DNA from: Acinetobacter equi
GTDB lineage: Bacteria; Pseudomonadota; Gammaproteobacteria; Pseudomonadales; Moraxellaceae
Assembly (NCBI RefSeq): GCF_001307195.1
Contig: NZ_CP012808.1
Span: 2,914,001-2,978,000, forward strand
DNA: 64,000 nucleotides
Direction: 5' to 3'
The notes beneath the pieces were generated by a model. The model was not told the origin of the DNA and ran no database searches. It saw nothing but the letters and a program-made list of their open reading frames with translations. Positions 57,722-64,000 of this stretch are shown piece by piece (the stretch's first letter is position 1; each line of letters starts with the position of its first letter). The translations under genes were made by a program, and so were the position numbers.

Positions 57722-58854
57722 TGTGGGCAGGCATACAGCGTGAAATAAAATATCTAATAACACATAAGTGGGATTTATCACTCGTTACGATTGTTCCATT
57801 ATTTTTACTTATTTTATTTAGCTGTATGTTTGTGCAAGGTGTGCCTAAACACCTTCCAATTGCAATCATTGATCAAGACAATAGCCAACTTAGTCAGACT
57901 ATTGAGCGCTATTTTTCTTTAAATGATACATTACGAGTTACTACAATTTCTCCTAACCAAGTCCAAGTTGAAAAATTACTTAATGAAAACGCAATTTGGG
58001 GATATTTACATATTCCTGAAGGTGCCGAACAACGCTTAGTCCAAGGTAAAGATGCTGAAATCAATATGGCTTATAACCAAAGTTATTACAGTATTGGAGA
58101 TATGATTTCATCTGCAATGCTTAAAAGCACTTTGGAAGCCACAACTAACTTTATGGGAACAGAATATTTGGAAAATGATTTACCATATCTCAATATTCCC
58201 ACACCTAACTTAAAATTCTCTTTACTATTTAATCCAAATTTTAATTATGAGTTTTATTTAGAGCCGTATCTCATTCCTGCAATTTTCCATCTTTTACTTT
58301 CGTGCTGTGTGGCATTTTCTGTTGGACAAGAACTCAAACTCAAAACCACGTCTCAATGGCTCAATCACCAATCTTTTGCAACAGCAATTTTATCTAAAAA
58401 TTTAGTCTATATTGCTATTTTTAGCGTTTGGACATGGATATGGATGGTTTGGTTAGTAGGGATTCGTGGTTGGTTTGTTGCAGGTCATCTTTGGGTCATT
58501 TTAATTGCACAAATCTTCTTTTATACAGCCTATGCATTTGTTAGCACATTACTGGTACTTGCAACAAAACGATCTTTAGAAACTTTTGGTCTTTTAGCCG
58601 TTTATGGTGGCTCATCTTTAAGCTTTGCGGGTGTGACCTTACCTGTCACTGAAAATGCCCCCTTATTTACAAAAATTTGGTCAAATTTTATTCCATACAC
58701 ACATTATGCAAAACTACAAACTGAACAATGGGTCATTGGTAGTCCTATTTCAACATCATTATCACCGTTATTTGTGCTTATCATTTATTGCCTCATCTGT
58801 TTTGTACTTTCTATTGTATTTTTTAAAATATATGTTAAAGGGCTTAAGGCATGA
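57721..58854 (+). CDS. ABC-2-type transporter permease
   Basis: A 377-residue permease of the ABC-2/YhhJ type: one helix near the N-terminus (LSLVTIVPLFLLILFSCMFV), a periplasmic domain of about 150 residues (IAIIDQDNSQLSQTIERYFS, a typical start), and five to six C-terminal helices. It is paired with a second, similar permease, as in YbhS/YbhR. It would normally work with an ATPase. No ATPase gene is present beside it. Confidence 0.88.
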   Translation: MWAGIQREIKYLITHKWDLSLVTIVPLFLLILFSCMFVQGVPKHLPIAIIDQDNSQLSQTIERYFSLNDTLRVTTISPNQVQVEKLLNENAIWGYLHIPEGAEQRLVQGKDAEINMAYNQSYYSIGDMISSAMLKSTLEATTNFMGTEYLENDLPYLNIPTPNLKFSLLFNPNFNYEFYLEPYLIPAIFHLLLSCCVAFSVGQELKLKTTSQWLNHQSFATAILSKNLVYIAIFSVWTWIWMVWLVGIRGWFVAGHLWVILIAQIFFYTAYAFVSTLLVLATKRSLETFGLLAVYGGSSLSFAGVTLPVTENAPLFTKIWSNFIPYTHYAKLQTEQWVIGSPISTSLSPLFVLIIYCLICFVLSIVFFKIYVKGLKA

Positions 58855-59951
58855 AAGCATTTTTTAAATATTACTTTCAAACATTTAAAGATGTTGCTAA
58901 AAGTGAACCAATCTTAGCTACTTTAATACTTTCTATTTTCTTTTATAGCTTTTTTTATCCGACAGCTTATAAAGCGCAAATACCAGAAGGCTTACCAATT
59001 GTTATTGTCGACGAAGAGCAAAGCGTGACAACTGCAAAAATTATTGATGCTGTATATTTAAGTCCAAATGTACATGTCACTACAATTACTGGAAATTTTG
59101 CAGAAGCGAAGCAGTTAGTCCAAGAAGAAAAAGCTGAAGGTATTCTATTTTTACCCGATAATTTATCCAACAGCCTCAGACGCGGTGAAATTGGTGGCGT
59201 TGGTTTTTATTTAAGTGCTGCAAACTTACTTGCTTCTAAACAAATTGGGGTTGGCTTAGCTGCTTCAATTGAAGCTGCATTGAAAGAACAGATTGCACAA
59301 CTTGGTCATATTACTGAGTTTTCAATAACTATTCCAGTACATCAAATACCACTGTATAACACCCTCTCAGGTTATGGAAGTTATGTCTTTCCCTCTATAT
59401 CTTCATTAATCATTCATCAAACCATTATTCTTGGTTTAGGTATGTTGATTGCTGGATATCGTGAAAAAAAATGGATTCCAAAGACAGTTGAATTTTGGGG
59501 AGTTTTTTTCGCCATATTTACTATTGGATGTCTAGGCTCACTTTACTTATTTGGATTTACATTTTGGTACTACGATTATCCACATGGTGGTAATTTTTGG
59601 GGGATGATACTTGCTGTGCCTATTTTTGTTGGATGTATTGTTTCTTTAGCAATGCTACTTGCAACATTTATGGACTCAGCTGAACGTGTGGGTCATGTCA
59701 TTGTTTCGACTTCAGTACCTTTATTCTTATTATCTGGAATTGCATGGCCATTTGAGGCTATGCCATCATGGATTAAATGGATTGGACAAGTGCTTCCATC
59801 AACGAATGGTATGCAAATGTTTATTCAGCTTAATCAAATGGGTGTTCCAACAAACTTAGTCATTCCAAAGCTCATTTATTTATTTGCATTTGGTTTAATC
59901 TGCTTAATTCTAGCCTTCTATAGACTAAGATTTAAACCGATTTCTAGTTAA
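58851..59951 (+). CDS. ABC-2-type transporter permease, second subunit
   Basis: A 366-residue permease with the same layout as the preceding one: N-terminal helix (TLILSIFFYSFFYPTAYKAQ), periplasmic domain beginning IVIVDEEQSVTTAKIIDAVY, and C-terminal helices with the family motif LLSGIAWPFEAMPSWIKWIG. It overlaps the previous gene by 4 bp (ATGA). With the TolC-type and HlyD-type proteins it would make a tripartite exporter, but the energising ATPase is not encoded next to it. Confidence 0.88.
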   Translation: MKAFFKYYFQTFKDVAKSEPILATLILSIFFYSFFYPTAYKAQIPEGLPIVIVDEEQSVTTAKIIDAVYLSPNVHVTTITGNFAEAKQLVQEEKAEGILFLPDNLSNSLRRGEIGGVGFYLSAANLLASKQIGVGLAASIEAALKEQIAQLGHITEFSITIPVHQIPLYNTLSGYGSYVFPSISSLIIHQTIILGLGMLIAGYREKKWIPKTVEFWGVFFAIFTIGCLGSLYLFGFTFWYYDYPHGGNFWGMILAVPIFVGCIVSLAMLLATFMDSAERVGHVIVSTSVPLFLLSGIAWPFEAMPSWIKWIGQVLPSTNGMQMFIQLNQMGVPTNLVIPKLIYLFAFGLICLILAFYRLRFKPISS

Positions 59952-60189
59952 TTCTCATAATTTTATTCGTTTTTTCACATTAAAAACAAATATTCAATCG
60001 AATAACCACATTAAACTGTATTAAAAATAAGCGAACAAATCGACATTTCATAAAAAAATAAAGTCATTTACTACTATAAGTAGCAAAATAAGGGGTTATT
60101 CCACCCTGCCAAAATTTCATGTGATATTTATATTATTTCAATGAATTAATGCGGAATTTTTTCACCTAATCTAGTTTTCAGAGCTGAGT

Positions 60190-61485
60190 ATGAAAAAAAA
60201 TAAGATTAGCCTCGCGTGGCAAATTGTAATCGCACTAATTTTAGGTGTAATTGTTGGCTCTTTCCTTCATTATTCTCCTGAATATCGCGAAACATTAGTG
60301 TTAAATTTTTTGACTCCTTTAGGGTCAATCTTTATTACACTTATTAAAATGATTGTGATACCACTTGTAGTTGCAATGCTTATTTACGGTATTGCAAATA
60401 CAGCACATGGTAGCAATATTGGTAAACTTGGTTTCAAAACCATTCTTTACTTTGAGATTATTACAACAATTGCCATCATTATTGGTGTAGTTGCTGCAAA
60501 TGTCTTCCAGCCAGGTGCTGGTATTGATATGTCTGGACTTACTCAAGTCGATATTTCTTCATATGAAGCAACGACACAAAAAGTAAGCGAAGGCTCTCAC
60601 AGTATTATTCAAACCATCCTTTCAGTAATTCCATCAAATTTCTTTGGTGCTCTTACTAGCGGGCAAATGTTACCTATTATTTTCTTCTCGGTAATGTTTG
60701 GTTTAGGTTTGGGTGCACTTGATAATGAAGTCAAACAGCCGTTACTTAAAGTATTGAATGCTGTTTCAGAAACAATGTTCAAAGTAACACATATGATTAT
60801 GCTTTTTGCACCTTTCGGTGTTTTTGGTTTAATCGCAGCTACTGTTGCAAACTTTGGTTTTAGCTCTTTACTACCATTAGTTAAACTTGCTGTACTTGTA
60901 TATGCTGCAATGTTGTTCTTCATTTTCGTCGTACTTGGTATTGTTGCTAAAATCTGTAGCTTAAGCGTTTGGGAAATTATTAAAATTCTTAAGGATGAGC
61001 TTATTCTTGCATTCTCTACTGCAAGTTCAGAAACAGTATTACCACGTATTATGGAAAAAATGGAAGCTTATGGTGCGCCAAAGCCGATCATTAGTTTCGT
61101 TCTTCCTATTGGTTACTCATTTAATCTTGATGGTTCAACACTTTACCAAAGTATTGCAGCAATCTTTATTGCACAGCTCTATGGTATTGACCTCACGATA
61201 ACCCAACAAATTATTCTGATTGTTACTTTGATGGTTACATCTAAAGGTATTGCTGGTGTCCCAGGTGTATCGTTTGTTGTACTTCTTGCGACATTAGGAA
61301 GTGTAGGTATTCCATTAGAAGGTCTTGCATTTATTGCTGGTATTGACCGTATTCTTGATATGGCACGTACTGTTGTAAACGTAATTGGTAATGCTTTAGC
61401 TGTACTTGTTATTAGTAAATGGGAAGGCCAGTTCGATGTTGAAAAACAAAAGAACTATAGCATTGCACAAAATAATCAACTTTAA
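60190..61485 (+). CDS. gltP: Dicarboxylate/amino acid:cation symporter, GltP/DctA family
   Basis: A 431-residue member of the DAACS family, typically importing glutamate, aspartate or C4-dicarboxylates with cations. The two re-entrant loop signatures are visible as AFSTASSETVLPRIMEKMEA and GYSFNLDGSTLYQSIAAIFI; the later DRILDMARTVVNVIGNALAV carries the conserved Asp and Asn that contact substrate amino groups. The Asp and Asn-rich end favours glutamate/aspartate. It is a single gene with its own terminator and a 238-bp upstream region without other features. Confidence 0.92.
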   Translation: MKKNKISLAWQIVIALILGVIVGSFLHYSPEYRETLVLNFLTPLGSIFITLIKMIVIPLVVAMLIYGIANTAHGSNIGKLGFKTILYFEIITTIAIIIGVVAANVFQPGAGIDMSGLTQVDISSYEATTQKVSEGSHSIIQTILSVIPSNFFGALTSGQMLPIIFFSVMFGLGLGALDNEVKQPLLKVLNAVSETMFKVTHMIMLFAPFGVFGLIAATVANFGFSSLLPLVKLAVLVYAAMLFFIFVVLGIVAKICSLSVWEIIKILKDELILAFSTASSETVLPRIMEKMEAYGAPKPIISFVLPIGYSFNLDGSTLYQSIAAIFIAQLYGIDLTITQQIILIVTLMVTSKGIAGVPGVSFVVLLATLGSVGIPLEGLAFIAGIDRILDMARTVVNVIGNALAVLVISKWEGQFDVEKQKNYSIAQNNQL

Positions 61486-61494
61486 GCTTACTTA

Positions 61495-61526
61495 ATAAAA
61501 AAGGACGCACATGCGTCCTTTTTTAT
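61495..61526 (+). terminator. Terminator of the GltP-type gene
   Basis: GGACGC at 61503-61508 pairs with GCGTCC at 61513-61518, extended by A and T runs. Confidence 0.85.
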
Positions 61527-61610
61527 TATACATAAATTATAAAAATCAGTAGATCGACCCTACACCTATTTCATGATACTTAAATGATAGTGCATCAATT
61601 ATTAAAACCT

Positions 61611-61628
61611 ATATGCTTTAAAGCATAT
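61611..61628. repeat. Perfect 18-bp palindrome
   Basis: ATATGCTTTAAAGCATAT is fully self-complementary with no loop. It lies about 165 bp past the stop of the lipoprotein gene and beyond the GltP terminator. No T run; it could be a dimer-binding site or chance in A/T-rich DNA. Confidence 0.5.
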
Positions 61629-61791
61629 TTTAGTTAAGCATTTAGTTCACAAAAACATCTGAATATCTAAAATAAAGAATAGTTCAACAATATACCTTTA
61701 TCATAAATCAGCTCCTGTCTCTCTTTATATAAAGAATACTAGAGCATCATTATGAATTAATTTTACTATATAACCCTACTCACACTATTAT

Positions 61792-62256
61792 TTATATATG
61801 AATAAAAACACCTGCTACTTTCTGATATTGATCATCTGAATTAAACTGAACCTCATAAATGACTTTTTGATTTTCATATTGATATTCATAAAGAATAACC
61901 AGAACTGTCGGATGATTTGAATTTTCTATTCTTTTTACAGACAATATTTTCTTACTAATTAGCTGATCATAATAAGGTATATACACTGACATTTCTTGTA
62001 CTGATAGCGGATCACTATCAAATTCATGAATGAGCTTAGGCTGCATTACAGCGTTCATCATAGCCCTATCTTTATCTCTTATACCTAAATACAACTGTTC
62101 AGCTAAGACATGTAATTCATCAGGAAGATCTGCTATCTCTTCATGAACACCTTTTTCATAACTAAAGTTAAAAATATTCTGTAAATATCCAACTACAGAT
62201 GAACAGCCTGTTAACAGTAGACTAGATATAATCAATACACTTAGTTTTCTTATCAT
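61792..62256 (-). CDS. Small lipoprotein of unknown function
   Basis: A 154-residue predicted lipoprotein with the lipobox LLTGC (cysteine near residue 18). The mature part has a helical section (EIADLPDELHVLAEQLYLGI) and a beta-rich end (PTVLVILYEYQYENQKVIYE, VQFNSDDQYQKVAGVFIHI), resembling the shape of NTF2/DUF4019-like lipoproteins, but I cannot assign a family. It is a lone gene, upstream and downstream DNA being A/T-rich. Confidence 0.78.
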   Translation of the reverse strand: MIRKLSVLIISSLLLTGCSSVVGYLQNIFNFSYEKGVHEEIADLPDELHVLAEQLYLGIRDKDRAMMNAVMQPKLIHEFDSDPLSVQEMSVYIPYYDQLISKKILSVKRIENSNHPTVLVILYEYQYENQKVIYEVQFNSDDQYQKVAGVFIHI

Positions 62257-62435
62257 TTTCTAATTCACTTTGTTTAAATAGCTTAATACCTAATTCAATT
62301 TTAAAATACTTTTGCTTGATTTAAATCAAATAAGAAAAGTCGAATATATTAGTAAAGTACAAATAAAATAAATCATATATTAAAAATTTATTTTACAATT
62401 AAAATAGTTTATTGATTGATTTTTGTCTTATTATA

Positions 62436-62466
62436 AAAAAACCCCAATCAATGATTGGGGTTTTTG
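62436..62466 (-). terminator. Terminator of tRNA-Ser
   Basis: AACCCCAATC at 62440-62449 pairs with GATTGGGGTT at 62453-62462, flanked by A and T runs; on the minus strand it ends the tRNA transcript. Confidence 0.88.
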
Positions 62467-62470
62467 AATT

Positions 62471-62561
62471 TGGCGGAAGCGGTGAGATTCGAACTCACGG
62501 AGGGGTATAAGCCCTCGTCGGTTTTCAAGACCGGTGCATTAAACCGCTCTGCCACGCTTCC
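62471..62561 (-). tRNA. serT: tRNA-Ser (anticodon UGA)
   Basis: On the minus strand the gene begins GGAAGCGTGGCAGAGCGG and ends GAATCTCACCGCTTCCGCCA, so the acceptor stem (GGAAGCG/CGCTTCC) and a genome-encoded CCA are present. The anticodon loop reads CTTGAAA with anticodon TGA. A long variable arm (GACGAGGGCTTATACCCCTC) is typical of serine tRNAs. It reads UCA and related codons. A near-consensus promoter lies upstream and a terminator downstream. Confidence 0.97.
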
Positions 62562-62570
62562 ATGGGCGCT

Positions 62571-62599
62571 ATAATATAAATAATTTGCAGACTTGGCAA
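62571..62599 (-). promoter_or_regulatory. Sigma-70 promoter of tRNA-Ser
   Basis: On the minus strand TTGCCA (62594-62599) and TATTAT (62571-62576) are 17 bp apart and the -10 ends 9 bases before the mature tRNA end. A GC-rich block (GCGCCC) follows the -10, as in stringently controlled promoters. Confidence 0.85.
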
Positions 62600-62666
62600 A
62601 TACTTTTATTAAAAAAGTTAACTGAGTGTTTAAAATAAAATCAAAAAAGCATATTTTGATGATTTA

Positions 62667-63146
62667 TCAATCTTTTTCATAGCTAATGGAGTTAATAAAC
62701 CAAGTTTTTTTGCCTAATGGAGTAATCACATCCACCTCATCATCCACTTCTTTTGCTAATAAAGCCCTCGCCATAGGTGAATCAATTGAAATATGTTGTG
62801 GATGATGATCATAAATTTCATCAACTCCAACAATTCTCAATTTTTTTACTTCACCTTCTTCATTTTCAATTTCAACCCATGCACCAAAATACACTTTTCC
62901 TTCTTGCTCAATTGAAAAGTCAACAATTCTTAACTCTTCAAGTCGTTTTCCTAAATAACGCACACGTCGATCAATCTTGCGTAGCAACTGCTTATTATAT
63001 TGATAATCTGCATTTTCACTTCGATCCCCCAAACTTGCTGCCCAATTTACTTTTTTTGTAACTTCAGGTCTTTCTTCATGCCACAAGTGCTTTAATTCTG
63101 CGACTAAAAGATCATGCCCACCACGTGTAATTAAGTTAGATTTCAT
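62667..63146 (-). CDS. greB: Transcription elongation factor GreB
   Basis: A 159-residue Gre factor that rescues backtracked RNA polymerase by stimulating transcript cleavage. The N-terminal coiled coil has the acidic tip in AASLGDRSENADYQYNKQLL and the C-terminal FKBP-like domain starts at FGAWVEIENEEGEVKKLRIV. The sequence type (GGHDLLVAELKHLWHEERPE, RIDRRVRYLGKRLEEL-like) favours GreB over GreA. It lies upstream of the tRNA gene, which has its own promoter. Confidence 0.93.
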   Translation of the reverse strand: MKSNLITRGGHDLLVAELKHLWHEERPEVTKKVNWAASLGDRSENADYQYNKQLLRKIDRRVRYLGKRLEELRIVDFSIEQEGKVYFGAWVEIENEEGEVKKLRIVGVDEIYDHHPQHISIDSPMARALLAKEVDDEVDVITPLGKKTWFINSISYEKD

Positions 63147-63507
63147 AATGTTAATAACAACCTATTAGTCAATATGTGCAAAAAAATGCCTATTATATCG
63201 CTTTTTACTATTAATCTTTTAAAAATATAAAAAATATTCCCATTATATTCATAGACTTATTTTTTATTTGTCAATTTTTTTATGTATAAAATTTGACAAC
63301 TAAAATTTAGGTCATTATTATTCGTTCATCTTTTAAATTAGCTCGTTTTTTAAACAGTGTAGATTTTCTACGCATTTTCCTTAAACCAATGTCATTTTGA
63401 ATGACGTCATGACTGCCCACCTCTTAATTAAATTTATCAGACTTTAAAAGTTTGAGGGGATTCTCTTCGACTTTTTTATGAGGTAAATGATGTGTAGCGG
63501 AGACAAC
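63147..63507. other. Divergent intergenic region greB / MltF-like
   Basis: This 361-base gap carries both divergent promoters. It is A/T-rich, with a 10-bp palindrome ATGACGTCAT at 63401-63410. I see no convincing small gene. Confidence 0.45.
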
Positions 63508-64000
63508 ATGCACAGTAGTTCAGTATCTGGGTCGAGGCCTTGCCTTCACTCATTTAAAACCACTCTCCCACTTAAAGCCCTAGCATTTAGTACGATGATG
63601 CTACCATTGCATAGTATTAATGCCAGTAAAGCAACTTATCAATTTGATACTGTTGTTAATCAGAATAGATTAATTGTTGTTTCTGTTGAAAATCCAACAA
63701 CTGTATTTGATAAAACAACTCATTTACATGGTTTCGGATATGATTTGGTACGTAGTTATGCCAACAGTTTAAATGTGAAGCTTGAATTTAGAACTGTTAA
63801 AGATAATGCAAGTGCCCTAAATATGGTGAAATCAGGTAAAGCCAATTTTGCAATGACTACTGCATCTTTTCAAGCAATTGAAGATAAGCATCTCGCAGGC
63901 TTCTCTGCAACATGTGATGATTCGAGTGTTTTAGAAGACAATGGGTTAAATGTAAATTTAAACTGGGTATTTAAACATGCCAATGATCCATTAAGCCAAA
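63508..64000 (+). CDS. MltF-like membrane-bound lytic murein transglycosylase, N-terminal part
   Basis: The first 164 residues of an exported protein that continues beyond the window. A signal sequence (KTTLPLKALAFSTMMLPLHS then INAS) is followed by a solute-binding-like domain: QNRLIVVSVENPTTVFDK, HGFGYDLVRSYANSLNVKLE, VKDNASALNMVKSGKANFAM and TTASFQAIEDKHLAGFSATC. This matches the N-terminal domain of MltF, which cuts peptidoglycan with its C-terminal catalytic domain, not visible here. GGAG lies 5 nt before the ATG at 63508; in-frame ATGs at 63487 and 63490 are alternatives. Confidence 0.8.
   Translation, partial: MHSSSVSGSRPCLHSFKTTLPLKALAFSTMMLPLHSINASKATYQFDTVVNQNRLIVVSVENPTTVFDKTTHLHGFGYDLVRSYANSLNVKLEFRTVKDNASALNMVKSGKANFAMTTASFQAIEDKHLAGFSATCDDSSVLEDNGLNVNLNWVFKHANDPLSQ

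Noticed and set aside
1..64000. Mobile elements, CRISPR arrays, prophage or defence islands
   Set aside because: No transposase, integrase, phage structural gene, regularly spaced repeats or restriction gene was found; gene content is housekeeping and orderly.

Overview
The window looks like an ordinary chromosomal segment of an Acinetobacter-like gammaproteobacterium (Moraxellaceae). The evidence is the low G+C content with very A/T-rich intergenic DNA, the gene types and the local gene orders: queE-queC, ybgC-tolQRA-tolB-pal, ruvA-ruvB, purM-purN divergent from a PerM-type protein and Hda, a lolD with a single LolC/E-type partner, and comEC. Species cannot be fixed from the sequence alone. 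I see no insertion sequence, prophage, integron, CRISPR array or rRNA. The only tRNA is tRNA-Ser(UGA) at 62471-62561.

Layout. 1-3035: the end of dapD, two queuosine (preQ0) genes, a small secreted protein and a Bcp-type peroxiredoxin. 3036-7562: an ArgO/LysE exporter divergent from an ArgP-type LysR regulator broken by one in-frame stop, then YceI, NadM-type NMN adenylyltransferase, an enoyl-CoA hydratase-like enzyme and a nitroreductase. 7842-11986: a tripartite tricarboxylate transporter (tctC-tctB-tctA) followed by an AbrB-type membrane protein, with hairpins between the genes. 11983-15254: a Nif3-like small protein and a LysR regulator divergent from a TfdB-like phenol hydroxylase, plus an overlooked 40-residue membrane protein. 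15480-17007: an overlapping lipoprotein and secreted alpha/beta hydrolase pair. 17248-25992: purL, an M28 peptidase lipoprotein, a dGTPase-like protein and ruvAB. 26084-29651: a membrane protein of unknown function and two exported amide-hydrolase-type enzymes facing each other.

30091-35087 is the Tol-Pal envelope cluster, with about 20 tandem 24-bp repeats inside tolA. 35135-38813 holds a small acidic protein, fbp, a SpoU-type methyltransferase and a three-gene unit of sigma factor, small membrane protein and exported DUF3106 protein. 38857-45608 carries hda, perM, purMN, an alpha/beta hydrolase-sppA pair and an LpxL-type acyltransferase. 45618-51797 has comEC, lolD-lolF, an EamA transporter and a YaiI-type protein. 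52067-59951 has an unknown 306-residue protein, a second overlooked small membrane protein, serC, and a TolC/HlyD/two-permease export operon with no ATPase gene. 60190-64000 holds a GltP-type symporter, a lipoprotein, tRNA-Ser, greB and the start of an MltF-like lytic transglycosylase that runs off the end.

Most genes are housekeeping: purine synthesis, envelope maintenance, DNA repair and transport. The points most worth a second look are the nonsense-interrupted argP, the sigma/DUF3106 unit, the lipoprotein/hydrolase pair, the exporter without an ATPase, the tct-AbrB association and the two unlisted small membrane proteins. I did not find a clearly new multi-gene defence or mobile system. 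Nothing here was checked against a database; all family calls rest on motif recognition.
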